The notes under the pieces are model-generated. The model was not told the DNA's origin, searched no databases, and saw only the letters and a list, made by a program, of their open reading frames with translations. Below are positions 14,196-21,937 of a DNA stretch of 26,464 nt, in pieces (the stretch's first letter is position 1; every line of letters begins with the position of its first letter). The stretch spans positions 1-26,464 of the forward strand of contig USOR01000001.1 in assembly GCA_900556425.1 (NCBI GenBank), in the 5' to 3' direction. The DNA comes from an uncultured Coriobacteriaceae bacterium. Its GTDB lineage: Bacteria > Actinomycetota > Coriobacteriia > Coriobacteriales > QAMH01. Position numbers and translations under genes: made by a program.

Positions 14196-15158
14196 ATGGG
14201 GATTCTGTATCAAGCCGCCGATCCCATCTACTGGGCCATCTGGCTGTTCGTCCTGTTTGCGCTCATGGCCTTCAACGAGTTGGGACGCGTGAAGCTGTGG
14301 GCCGGCCTGGCGCTTTTCGCCATCGTTCCCATCGCGCTGACCATCTTCGTCTGGCCCGAGACCGCAGCGCCCGGTAACGAGTACGGAACCGGCACCTGGT
14401 TTAACTGGGTGAAGACCTATTCGGCCCTTGCGGGCTGCCTCGGCTTCATCGCCTTGCGCTTCGTCAAGTGGAACGGCAAGGACGGTAAGGTCCACTATCT
14501 CTACGAGAAGAAATGGGCGTTGTGCTTCCCACCGCTCATTCTTGCCATCAACATCGCCGAGGCCGTCATCCGTGACTTCCAGGTGTTCGGCTTTGCTCTG
14601 TGGAGCGGTGGCGTCGTGGAGAACCTCTGGACCATATCGGGCCCGTGGAACATCATGAACGGCATTGCGGGCATCTTGAACATCGTCACGATTTGCGGCT
14701 GGTTCGGAATCTTCATCTCGAAGGATTCCTCCAAGGATATGATCTGGCCCGACATGATCTGGCCCTGGATCATTGCGTATGACCTGTGGAACTTCGCCTA
14801 CACCTACAACTGCATCTCGGACCACTCGGCCTACTGCGGTCTGGCCCTCTTGCTGGCATGCACCATCCCCACCTTCTTCATCAAGCGGGGCGCGTGGTTG
14901 CAGCACCGGGCCCAGACGCTTGCGCTATGGATCATGTTCGTCATGACGGTTCCGCAGTTTGCCGACGTGCTGGCGCCCATTCCCACCACGCACAATCCCA
15001 CCGCATTCTTCGTGGTGAGCCTCATCGCGCTAGCGGCAAATGTTGCTGTGGCCGTCTACCAGCTCTATCGCATCCGCAAGCTCAGGCTCAATCCGCTCAA
15101 GGACGAGATCTACAAGGGCACCAAACCCTACGAGCGCGTCGTCGAGGAGAACCGCTAG
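14196..15158 (+). CDS. DUF5692 family membrane protein
   Basis: A 320-residue protein with about nine hydrophobic helices, recognised as DUF5692 from WAIWLFVLFALMAFNELGR, TGTWFNWVKTYSALAGCLGFIALRF, KWALCFPPLILAINIAEAVIRDFQ and DLWNFAYTYNC. The segment NIAEAVIRD is shared with the upstream paralogue. GGAAGGGAAA precedes the ATG; the gap to the first gene is 23 bp, so the two form one transcript and perhaps a heteromeric complex. The family's biochemical role is unknown to me. The C-terminal tail is basic and cytoplasmic. Confidence 0.85.
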   Translation: MGILYQAADPIYWAIWLFVLFALMAFNELGRVKLWAGLALFAIVPIALTIFVWPETAAPGNEYGTGTWFNWVKTYSALAGCLGFIALRFVKWNGKDGKVHYLYEKKWALCFPPLILAINIAEAVIRDFQVFGFALWSGGVVENLWTISGPWNIMNGIAGILNIVTICGWFGIFISKDSSKDMIWPDMIWPWIIAYDLWNFAYTYNCISDHSAYCGLALLLACTIPTFFIKRGAWLQHRAQTLALWIMFVMTVPQFADVLAPIPTTHNPTAFFVVSLIALAANVAVAVYQLYRIRKLRLNPLKDEIYKGTKPYERVVEENR

Positions 15159-15175
15159 GCATTTAGATACCTACA

Positions 15176-15189
15176 GCACAATATTGTGC
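15176..15189. terminator. GCACAATATTGTGC hairpin after the DUF5692 operon
   Basis: A perfect 14-bp palindrome 17 bases past the operon stop, followed by CTACTTTCT. The stem is short (5 bp plus an AT centre), so it is either a weak intrinsic terminator or a protein-binding palindrome. Confidence 0.35.
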
Positions 15190-15250
15190 CTACTTTCTAA
15201 TCAATACCAAAAATCCTATCGTGGGGTCTATCAAAGGACAAGGCGCGGTT

Positions 15251-15491
15251 CCAGCGAGCGCCACATATTGGGGTCTGGTGGCAAGCAACCCAGCCACAGG
15301 TGCACATTGCTTGGCGATGCACAACGCAAGTGCCACGTATGGTGGTGTGGTGGTCGAGGGCGCGACCATGTGTGCACATTGCTTGGCGCAATTGCCTTGA
15401 AATGTGGTGTGGTGGCTAGTGATGCGACCATGAGCGCACATAACCTGGCAGCAGACCCAGCAAGCGCCACGTATTGTGACATGATGGCTGG
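15251..15491. repeat. Degenerate non-coding repeat array A (units of about 62-72 bp)
   Basis: This holds most of a 401-bp gene-free stretch (15159-15559). Recurrent words are GCACATTGCTTGGCG at 15302 and 15374 (72 bp apart), its variant GCACATAACCTGGCA at 15436 (62 bp on), GCGCCAC(A/G)TATTG at 15259 and 15465, and GTGGTGTGGTGG near 15341 and 15404. About three and a half degenerate units are visible. GAAATGTGGTGTGGTGG (15399-15415) is shared base for base with array B 9.3 kb away. All frames give low-complexity peptides without ribosome sites, so it is not coding. Confidence 0.7.
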
Positions 15492-15559
15492 AAAGTTATT
15501 GGATGCATGTCTTTTCGAGCGGCGCTGTCATTGCGAACCGCGGATATGGAGGTGCAACG

Positions 15560-15916
15560 ATGAACCAGCCAAACGAGGTACCAACACTTGACGAGAGCCT
15601 TCCCCGCAAGGGAATCGGCAATCCGGCCTTTACCGAAGAATATGCCAACGACACCCTGCGCACCCGGACGCGTGACGACCAGAAGATGCTTTTCCTCGAG
15701 TTGGGCGTCGGGGGTAATACGCCCGTCATCATCAAGTATCCTTTCTGGCGTATGGCAAGCGGGAACCCGAATGCCACCTACGCGTGCGTGAACCTGGGCG
15801 AGGCCCATGCGCCCCGTGAGATAGCGGGCCGCTCGATTTGCCTCGACGCTGACATAGACGCGGTGTTGGATGCGTTGATGGCAGGGCCTGGTCTTGGAGA
15901 GGACGGATTGTCATGA
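15560..15916 (+). CDS. Truncated SirTM-type sirtuin (C-terminal fragment)
   Basis: 118 residues. From about residue 43, LFLELGVGGNTPVIIKYPFWRM, NATYACVNLGEAHAPREIAGRSICLDADIDAVL matches the C-terminal end of class M (SirTM) sirtuins, the protein mono-ADP-ribosyltransferases found next to zinc macrodomain hydrolases. The N-terminal two thirds, with the GAGxS NAD-binding loop, the catalytic His and the zinc ribbon of a normal about 300-residue enzyme, is missing; the first 42 residues are not clearly homologous. Yet it has its own GGAGGTG site and ATG (15560) and overlaps the next start by four bases (ATGA). Catalysis is not expected; it may be a remnant or a retained scaffold. Confidence 0.75.
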   Translation: MNQPNEVPTLDESLPRKGIGNPAFTEEYANDTLRTRTRDDQKMLFLELGVGGNTPVIIKYPFWRMASGNPNATYACVNLGEAHAPREIAGRSICLDADIDAVLDALMAGPGLGEDGLS

Positions 15917-16716
15917 GCGATAGGGTGGAACTGCTCCAAAAGATCGAGGAGGCCCTTCCCGCGGTCATCGAGCTGCTGCTCGAAGAGCGTGACGAGGCGA
16001 ACGACATTCCCGAGGGTCCCCAAGCGCAATGGGACCTGTTCCGAGCCCTGGTGAACACGCGCCCACCCATCCCGACATCCGAGGAGCTCATCGTATTGCA
16101 GGACCGCCTCTTGCAAGGCATTCTGGAGTACCGGGGCACGACGGCCCTCGATGACATCGAGCCCGTTGAGGGGCGCGAGTTCATGCGCCTGTGGCGTGGT
16201 GACATCACGACGCTGGGCGTCGATGCCATCGTGAACGCCGCGAACTCCCAGATGCTCGGATGCTTCGTGCCAGGGCATCATTGCATCGACAACGCCATCC
16301 ACACCTTTGCGGGTATCCAGCTGCGCCTCGAGTGCGCGCGGCTGATGGAGGAGCAGGGCTATCCCGAACCCACGGGCATGGCAAAGGTGACCAGCACCTT
16401 CAACTTGCCGAGCAAGCGCATCATCCACACCGTGGGCCCCATCGCACGCGGTGAGGCAAGTGACCTTGACCGCGCGCTGCTCGCCAACTGCTACACTGCC
16501 TGCCTGGACACCGCGCTCGAGGCGGGCTGCGAATCGATCGCCCTTTGCTGCATCAGCACGGGCGTGTTCGGGTTTCCCCAGGACGAGGCAGCGCACATCG
16601 CCGTGGCCACGGTGGACGAATGGCTCGACGGCCACGATAACGCGCTCGATGTCGTCTTCAACGTGTACGGGGAGACGGACGAGCGGCTGTATCGCGAGCT
16701 TTTGGGGGCGCGGTGA
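15913..16716 (+). CDS. Zinc-dependent macrodomain protein-ADP-ribose hydrolase
   Basis: A 267-residue hydrolase that removes mono-ADP-ribose from proteins. A helical N-terminal extension (1-85) is followed by the macrodomain: LWRGDITTLGVDAIVNAANSQMLG, then GCFVPGHHCIDNAIHTFAGIQLRLEC with the zinc ligands Cys117, His122 and Cys124 of the Zn-macro class, and CCISTGVFGFP. This class is normally the eraser paired with SirTM, which writes ADP-ribose on a lipoylated GcvH-like protein. Here the upstream sirtuin is only a fragment, and no GcvH-like or lipoate ligase gene is present. The start overlaps the fragment's stop by four bases. Confidence 0.92.
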   Translation: MSDRVELLQKIEEALPAVIELLLEERDEANDIPEGPQAQWDLFRALVNTRPPIPTSEELIVLQDRLLQGILEYRGTTALDDIEPVEGREFMRLWRGDITTLGVDAIVNAANSQMLGCFVPGHHCIDNAIHTFAGIQLRLECARLMEEQGYPEPTGMAKVTSTFNLPSKRIIHTVGPIARGEASDLDRALLANCYTACLDTALEAGCESIALCCISTGVFGFPQDEAAHIAVATVDEWLDGHDNALDVVFNVYGETDERLYRELLGAR

Positions 16717-16728
16717 AATTGCGAGGAG

Positions 16729-16776
16729 ATGACACAGGACGGGGATAACGTCATCCACGAGAGGGAGGTTCGATAA
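16729..16776 (+). CDS. 15-codon micro-ORF after the macrodomain gene
   Basis: GCGAGG directly before ATG 16729 opens MTQDGDNVIHEREVR, whose TAA overlaps the next ATG (TAATG). The translation-coupled spacing is suggestive, but such a short frame can arise by chance; it may be residue of a lost gene. Confidence 0.2.
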   Translation: MTQDGDNVIHEREVR

Positions 16777-16841
16777 TGAACGACGCAGAGCTCATCGAGG
16801 TGTTTCATTCGCTCTGGGACAAGATTGTTTTTCCATTTTAA
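16776..16841 (+). pseudogene. Probable 5' remnant of a lost gene (21 codons)
   Basis: An excellent site GAGGGAGG precedes ATG 16776 and MNDAELIEVFHSLWDKIVFPF, ended by TAA. The composition looks like the N-terminal helix of a normal soluble protein, and the sequence turns AT-rich right after it, where the second ATPase's region begins. The best reading is a gene beginning left after a deletion or insertion joint near 16830; I cannot name the parent family. Confidence 0.4.
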
Positions 16842-16915
16842 GGACGAAGCATATTTAAATCATTATTGGTAGGCGTAAGGCAAGTCATCATTGTGGGGAT
16901 TTCGATTTTGCAGAA

Positions 16916-16960
16916 CTGATAAAATTCTATACAGATATTCAGTTTATCTGATAAAATTTT
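16916..16960 (+). promoter_or_regulatory. Direct repeats and palindrome upstream of the second ATPase
   Basis: CTGATAAAATT occurs at 16916-16926 and 16948-16958, 32 bp (about three helical turns) apart. TTTATC-T-GATAAA (16943-16955) is a perfect 6+6 palindrome and CAGATA/TATCTG (16932-16937, 16945-16950) another. The segment is much more AT-rich than its neighbours and lies 50-90 bp before the ATG at 17009, so it is a likely control region. No clear -35/-10 pair at standard spacing was found. Confidence 0.5.
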
Positions 16961-17008
16961 TTACATGTATTTAGAGCTCTATTAATCGATACATCAGTGG
17001 GGTTTGCC

Positions 17009-18370
17009 ATGGAAAGCTATCGCGCAATCATCGAATACCTACTCACGGATTTCGCGGAGCATGTGTTGCCCTCCATTGCAGAAGAGCTGGTGATTCGTGA
17101 TCTGTCGCTCGGGAAAGCGCCCAAGCCGAAGATTGGCTCCACCGCAAAGGTCATCGTGGGAATGCGTCGATCCGGAAAGACATTCCGCGTTTACCAGGAG
17201 ATTATTTCGCTGTATGAGGTGGGTGTGGAGGCATCGCGCATCTGCTACTTTAACTTTGATGATGACCGCTTGCGTCCTTATAGTTCGCATCTGGTGAGCG
17301 ATGTGCTCGAGGTGTTCTACGAAATGCACCCTCAGGCAAGGGCCGAGGGAGCATATGTTTTCTTCGACGAGGTACAAGATATTCCGGAGTGGGACGTTAC
17401 CGTGCGACGCATCTTGGACACGGAGAAAGTCAGCCTCTGTGTGACGGGCTCGTCTTCGCGCATGTTGTCCGATGATGTTGCCACGGAATTCCGGGGACGC
17501 TCCGTATCCTACGAGCTTTTGCCCTATAGCTTTCGGGAGTATCTGCGTCAGCACGGAGCCGAGCCTGCACCTGAAAAATCGCTAAGCAGCAAGGTATTGG
17601 CATCTTCCTTGAAGAAGAGCTTGCGAGCTTATCTCGTTGAGGGCGGATTTCCGGCTGCGCAAGACCTTGACGATATGGAACGGGCACAGCTTCTCCAGGG
17701 CTATGCGCAATTGACCGTCGCCCGTGACGTTGTCGAACGTTTCGGGTTCTCCAATGCGGCCTTCGCGCGCTCTATCGCACGATCCGCAATCACCTCGTCC
17801 GCCCGCGATGTTTCAATTTCTCGCTTGGGAAACAAGGCCAAGCAATCCGGATACACGTCCGGGCGCGCAGCCATCACGGAACTGATAGATTCCTTCGAAG
17901 ACGCCCATATGGTCTATCAGGTCTACGAGTTCAGTTATTCCGCCCAGAAGGTGCGCCTTGGAGGATTGAAGCTGTATGCGGCTGATCCGGGCCTGTACTG
18001 GGCATCCTCGATTGCCTCTTCCGATGGGCTGACCTTCGCATTTGAGACCGCCGTGTATTTGGAGCTGCGGCGCCGGAGGACTAGCGGGCGTTTGGGTGAC
18101 ATATCCATGCTAAAGCTCCCTTCGGGCAAAGAGGTGGATTTCGTGGAAGGCGACGCGACCCTAGATAAGGTATCGTCGCTCGTCCAGGTGTGTTTCGATA
18201 TGAGCGACGCCAAGACAGAAGCGCGCGAGATCTCAGCCTTGGAGGAGGCGATGGGGCGTTTCGGCTGTACGGAGTCGCTCATAATAACCTTCGATGAGGA
18301 GCGCGATATCGAGACCGCCTCTGGCCTGATTAGGGTCCGGCCTGCATGGAAGTGGCTTCTCGAGGCCTGA
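17009..18370 (+). CDS. AAA-type ATPase with DUF4143 domain (second copy)
   Basis: A 453-residue protein of the same AAA_14/DUF4143 class as that at 5081 but only distantly similar. Walker A is GMRRSGKT (51-58), Walker B AYVFFDEVQD (115-124), the sensor-like segment LCVTGSSSRMLSDDVATEFRGRS, and the C-terminal nuclease-like core LPSGKEVDFVEGDA followed by LVQVCFDM. It has about 40 more N-terminal residues than the first copy. ATG 17009 follows GGGG; a GTG at 16997 is also possible. It sits in an AT-rich promoter island after a gene remnant, which suggests acquisition by transfer. The biological role is unknown. Confidence 0.9.
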   Translation: MESYRAIIEYLLTDFAEHVLPSIAEELVIRDLSLGKAPKPKIGSTAKVIVGMRRSGKTFRVYQEIISLYEVGVEASRICYFNFDDDRLRPYSSHLVSDVLEVFYEMHPQARAEGAYVFFDEVQDIPEWDVTVRRILDTEKVSLCVTGSSSRMLSDDVATEFRGRSVSYELLPYSFREYLRQHGAEPAPEKSLSSKVLASSLKKSLRAYLVEGGFPAAQDLDDMERAQLLQGYAQLTVARDVVERFGFSNAAFARSIARSAITSSARDVSISRLGNKAKQSGYTSGRAAITELIDSFEDAHMVYQVYEFSYSAQKVRLGGLKLYAADPGLYWASSIASSDGLTFAFETAVYLELRRRRTSGRLGDISMLKLPSGKEVDFVEGDATLDKVSSLVQVCFDMSDAKTEAREISALEEAMGRFGCTESLIITFDEERDIETASGLIRVRPAWKWLLEA

Positions 18371-18445
18371 GGCTCGGTCGCAGATGGCCGTTGCCGCATA
18401 AGTCCTCTATCATTCTCGAAGGACAGGATAGAGAGAAGAGGAGCC

Positions 18446-18916
18446 ATGTCGTTAGAGAGGGCAAAGAAGCATCTCGCCGAATATGGGCGTGACGGAGATG
18501 TCTTGGAATTCGAGACCTCGAGTGCCACGGTGGAGCTTGCCGCCCAGGCGGTCGGCTGTGAGCCCGAGCGCATAGCCAAAACGCTTTCGTTTGCGGTGGA
18601 CGATCGGGTGGTGCTCGTGGTGTGCGCCGGAGACGCGCGCATAGCGAATCCGAAGTTCAGGACGTGCTTCGGGTGCAAGGCGAAGATGCTGTCCGCCGAC
18701 GAGGCGGAAGAGCGCATCGGCCATGCCGTCGGTGGCGTGTGCCCCTTTGGCGTGAAAGACGGGTGCGATGTCTATCTCGACGAGTCCCTGCGCAGGTTCG
18801 ACATGGTCTATCCGGCGTGCGGAAGTTCCAACAGCGCCATCGCGTTGACGCCCGACGAGCTGGCGGCGATCGTTCCCAAAAGCGAGTGGGTGGACGTCTG
18901 CAAGCTGCCGGAGTGA
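18446..18916 (+). CDS. YbaK/EbsC-family aminoacyl-tRNA deacylase
   Basis: A 156-residue YbaK-domain protein (VLEFETSSATVELAAQAVGCEPERIAKTLSF, FRTCFGCKAKMLSADEAEERIGHAVGGVCPFGVK, VYLDESLRRFDMVYPACGSSNSAIALTPDEL). The GxVCPFG and Lys in the core are the family's deacylation pocket; YbaK clears Cys-tRNA(Pro), while other members (ProXp types) differ in substrate. Which misacylated tRNA is hydrolysed cannot be settled here. GAAGAGGAG precedes the ATG; a CTCTATC...GATAGAG inverted repeat (18405-18433) lies in the leader. Confidence 0.9.
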   Translation: MSLERAKKHLAEYGRDGDVLEFETSSATVELAAQAVGCEPERIAKTLSFAVDDRVVLVVCAGDARIANPKFRTCFGCKAKMLSADEAEERIGHAVGGVCPFGVKDGCDVYLDESLRRFDMVYPACGSSNSAIALTPDELAAIVPKSEWVDVCKLPE

Positions 18917-19006
18917 GGCACATCACCTGTTTCGATTGGACTTTCCCGCGCGGCAGTAAGCTAGCCTACGGCTATAGTGTGTGCGTACCAAGACGAAGGC
19001 GGCCGC

Positions 19007-20182
19007 GTGAAAAAGCAAAAAGAGAGCATCTGGAGCTTTCCCTACATCGCGTTGATGGCGGTGAACCTCTTCCAGTCCATGGCCGCGTTCATGGCCAACA
19101 CCACGCTTCCGGTGTACGCCGATGCGCTGGGAGCATCTCCTTCCGTGGTGGGCATAGTGGTGAGCTCGTTTTCCGTGACGGCATTGCTCATCAGGCCCTT
19201 CGCGGGCCCTGCGTTCGACAGCTTCTCGCGCAAGCGCCTGCTCATGGCATCGCAGTGCATCATATGCGCCTGCATGTTCCTCTACGGTGTGGTGGATTCC
19301 CTGCAGGGGCTTGTCATCGTCAGACTCGTGCACGGCATTGGGATCGGCTGCAGTGGCCCGCTTGCCATGTCGCTCGTATCGGAGTTTCTTCCAGAATCGA
19401 AGTTTGCGAGCGGAATAAGCATCTATGCCCTGGCGCAGTCGTTCGCGCAGGTGGTCGGTCCGGCAGCGGGGTTGTACCTGGTGGATGCCATCGGCTTTTC
19501 GCCATCCTACTTTCTTGCCGCAGGTTGCCTTCTGGTGGCCATTTGCGGTGTCGGGCTCATACGGGAGCCGTATCGAGAGCGTTTACGGTACGAGTTGAAA
19601 CTTGATCGCATGTTCGCGCCGGAGGCAGTGGGAAAGGGCGTCGCCCTGATGCTGCTCGCGACCTCGTTTTCGTGCATGGGCGCCTACGTCGTGCTGTATG
19701 GCTACTCCGTGGGGGTTTCCCAGATGGGGGTCTTCTTCATTGTATATTCCCTCTGCCTATTGGGAACACGCCCCCTATTCGGAAGCATGGCCGATAGGTT
19801 TGGAGCGCCGCGGGTGCTCCTTGTTGGCATCGCGTTCTTCGCGGCGTCCTATGTCGCATTTGCCGCTGCGGACAATCTGGCGACGTTCATCATCGCCGCG
19901 ATTCTGGGCTCGGCCGGATTCGGATGTTGCGGCCCGCTGCTCCAATCTGCTGCGTTGGCCTCTGTGCCCCCGTCTCGACGCGGCGCCGCAAGTAATACCG
20001 CCTTCACGGGGCTCGACCTGGGAATGCTCATCGGTCCCATCATCGGGGGAATGGTCATAGAGGCCGCGACGCCGGTTCTCGGAAGCCAACCCGAGGCGTA
20101 TTCGCTCATGTGGCTGGCAATGCTCGTGCCCTCCATAGGGGCCTCCCTCATCGTCTTGCGTTGGAATCTGCAGCGTCGGTAG
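19007..20182 (+). CDS. MFS transporter
   Basis: A 391-residue, 12-helix major facilitator protein. The helix 2-3 loop RPFAGPAFDSFSRKRLL and its second-half equivalent TRPLFGSMADRFGAPRVLL carry the MFS signature, and LVHGIGIGCSGPLAMSLVSEFLPESKFASGISIYALAQSFAQVVGPAAG is helix 4-5. It belongs to the drug/metabolite efflux-like group; the substrate is unknown. The start is a GTG at 19007 giving MKKQKESIWSFPY, with GAAGG upstream; a longer GTG frame from 18977 lacks a site. It ends in a clear intrinsic terminator. Confidence 0.88.
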   Translation: MKKQKESIWSFPYIALMAVNLFQSMAAFMANTTLPVYADALGASPSVVGIVVSSFSVTALLIRPFAGPAFDSFSRKRLLMASQCIICACMFLYGVVDSLQGLVIVRLVHGIGIGCSGPLAMSLVSEFLPESKFASGISIYALAQSFAQVVGPAAGLYLVDAIGFSPSYFLAAGCLLVAICGVGLIREPYRERLRYELKLDRMFAPEAVGKGVALMLLATSFSCMGAYVVLYGYSVGVSQMGVFFIVYSLCLLGTRPLFGSMADRFGAPRVLLVGIAFFAASYVAFAAADNLATFIIAAILGSAGFGCCGPLLQSAALASVPPSRRGAASNTAFTGLDLGMLIGPIIGGMVIEAATPVLGSQPEAYSLMWLAMLVPSIGASLIVLRWNLQRR

Positions 20183-20203
20183 GATATGACACGCTCGCAT
20201 TAT

Positions 20204-20233
20204 TGGCCGGTATTCCGCATATCGGCCATTTTT
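20204..20233 (+). terminator. Intrinsic terminator of the MFS transporter gene
   Basis: TGGCCGGTAT pairs with ATATCGGCCA through 10 bp (one G-T pair), with loop TCCGC, followed by TTTTT (20229-20233). It lies 22 bases past the stop. This is the best canonical terminator in the window. Confidence 0.85.
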
Positions 20234-20320
20234 GTGCGTCGCGGCGAATCCTAGACTAGTCAGAAAAGCAAAACGCGGTATTGCGGCCCTTTCGGCCAGG
20301 CAAGAGGAAAGGCCCGGATT

Positions 20321-21793
20321 ATGAGACCAATGGACTTTGCAAAGCGCACGGCGGCCAACAAGCTCGTCGACTACCTCTGCGCAGACCCCGAAAACAACAT
20401 GAGCAAGGTGATGGACAAGATCAACGCCATTTGCCCCGACGCCCTGTTTCCCGCGCAGCGCGAGGCGTTCACGAAGGTCATGTCCGATCCCGACAACAAC
20501 ATGTACCAGCTCATGATGCGGATCATGAACCTCAACCCCGCGGTCCGCAACGACATGATCAAGACCGTCCTGGTCGAGTCCAACCTCATAGCGTGGGGCA
20601 TACAGGAAAAGATGCGCGAGAAGTACCGCTGCAACATCCCCTGGGCCATCCTGCTCGATCCCACGAGCGCCTGCAACCTGCACTGCACGGGCTGCTGGGC
20701 TGCGGAGTACGGCCACAAGCTCAACCTGAGCTATGACGAGATCGACTCCATCATCCGCCAGGGCAAGGAGCTCGGCGTCCACATCTACATCTACACGGGC
20801 GGAGAGCCGCTGGTGCGCAAGCACGACCTCATCAAGCTCTGCGAGGCCCATCCCGATTGCGCGTTCTTGTGCTTTACCAACGCCACGCTCATCGACGAGG
20901 AGTTCTGCCAGGAGATGATCCGCGTCAAGAACTTTATCCCGGCAATCTCGGCCGAGGGCGACGAGGCCGCCACCGATGGGCGCAGGGGCGAGGGCACCTA
21001 CGCCAAGGTGGAGGCCGCCATGGATTTGCTGAACAGCCATGGACTGCCCTTTGGCGTCTCCATTTGCTATACCCACGACAACGCGCCTTCCGTTGCCAGC
21101 GACGAGTACTTCGACTGGCTCATCGAGAAGGGCGCGCTATTCGCCTGGATCTTCACCTACATGCCCGTGGGCAAGGACGCTCCTACCTCCCTCATGCCCA
21201 CGCCCGAAGACCGCGAGCGCCTCTACCGCTTCAACCGCCGCATTCGCGAGACCAAGCCCATCCTCACCCTGGACTTCCAGCACGACGGCGAGTTCGTCGG
21301 TGGATGCATCGCCGGTGGCAGGCGTTACCTGCACATCAACGCAGCCGGTGACGTCGAGCCCTGCGTGTTCATCCACTATTCGAATGCCAACGTCCGCGAG
21401 ATGTCGCTACTCGACTGTCTGCGCTCACCTATCTTCATGGCCTACTACGAGGGGCAGCCCTTCAACGACAATCTGCTGCGGCCGTGTCCGATGCTCGAGA
21501 ATCCCGAGTGCATTGAGCACATGGTCGAGGAGACGGGAGCCCACTGCACCGATTTGCAGGCGACCGAAAGCGCTCACGACCTTGCGGAGAAATGCCGACC
21601 CGCGGCGCGCGAGTGGGCGCCGGTGGCAGAAAGGCTCTGGACCGATCCGGACGATCCGCGTGCCGAGCTGCGCAACCGCACTTGCAGCGGTTTGGCCGAT
21701 AGCGACCTGGAACGTATGAAGCGTCAAGGGCGCACGATGCACGGTGCCTTCGATTCCGAGCGCGACAAGGACTCCATCTTCGCGACAAAATAA
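20321..21793 (+). CDS. Radical SAM protein with SPASM-like C-terminal cysteines
   Basis: A 490-residue enzyme. The SAM [4Fe-4S] motif is CNLHCTGCW (Cys118, Cys122, Cys125), followed by the GGEPL SAM-binding segment. An N-terminal helical extension of about 105 residues precedes the barrel. C-terminal cysteines (GGCIAGGRRYLHINAAGDVEPCVFIHYS, CLRSP, RPCPMLENPECIEHM, GAHC) match a SPASM/twitch auxiliary-cluster domain, as in AhbD/NirJ-type and peptide-modifying enzymes. No peptide substrate gene or haem pathway gene is adjacent, so the substrate is unknown. AGGAAAGG precedes the ATG. The next gene on the strand is a TetR regulator. Confidence 0.9.
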   Translation: MRPMDFAKRTAANKLVDYLCADPENNMSKVMDKINAICPDALFPAQREAFTKVMSDPDNNMYQLMMRIMNLNPAVRNDMIKTVLVESNLIAWGIQEKMREKYRCNIPWAILLDPTSACNLHCTGCWAAEYGHKLNLSYDEIDSIIRQGKELGVHIYIYTGGEPLVRKHDLIKLCEAHPDCAFLCFTNATLIDEEFCQEMIRVKNFIPAISAEGDEAATDGRRGEGTYAKVEAAMDLLNSHGLPFGVSICYTHDNAPSVASDEYFDWLIEKGALFAWIFTYMPVGKDAPTSLMPTPEDRERLYRFNRRIRETKPILTLDFQHDGEFVGGCIAGGRRYLHINAAGDVEPCVFIHYSNANVREMSLLDCLRSPIFMAYYEGQPFNDNLLRPCPMLENPECIEHMVEETGAHCTDLQATESAHDLAEKCRPAAREWAPVAERLWTDPDDPRAELRNRTCSGLADSDLERMKRQGRTMHGAFDSERDKDSIFATK

Positions 21794-21877
21794 CGGCTGA
21801 TACAGCGTGCGTCCGTCGCCTATCGTCACGTATTTGTAACGCCCATCGGGGCTATGTGCGTGCTATTCTTCCCGTTA

Positions 21878-21908
21878 ATTGGCTGCATAGGCTAATTAAA
21901 TAGCCAAT
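21878..21908. promoter_or_regulatory. ATTGGCT...AGCCAAT operator-like repeats upstream of tetR2
   Basis: ATTGGCT (21878-21884) and AGCCAAT (21902-21908) are exact inverted arms 17 bp apart, with a further related half-site (AGGCTAATTA, 21889-21898) between them. They end 30 bases before the regulator's ATG; autoregulation by this TetR protein is a reasonable reading. Confidence 0.5.
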
Positions 21909-21937
21909 GCATCCACGGTTCGTCATTGGGGAGAGTC

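Noticed and set aside
15190-15482. Minus-strand repetitive peptides (CAKQCA-type words) in array A
   Set aside because: All three frames are open by virtue of the repeat; no ribosome site, no conserved frame choice.
15251-15491. CRISPR array
   Set aside because: Units are degenerate along their whole length with variable spacing (62 and 72 bp); there are no constant repeats with unique spacers and no cas genes.
19775-21076. 433-codon minus-strand open frame across the MFS/radical SAM junction
   Set aside because: Runs through a canonical terminator and two strongly supported plus-strand genes; a GC-skew artefact.
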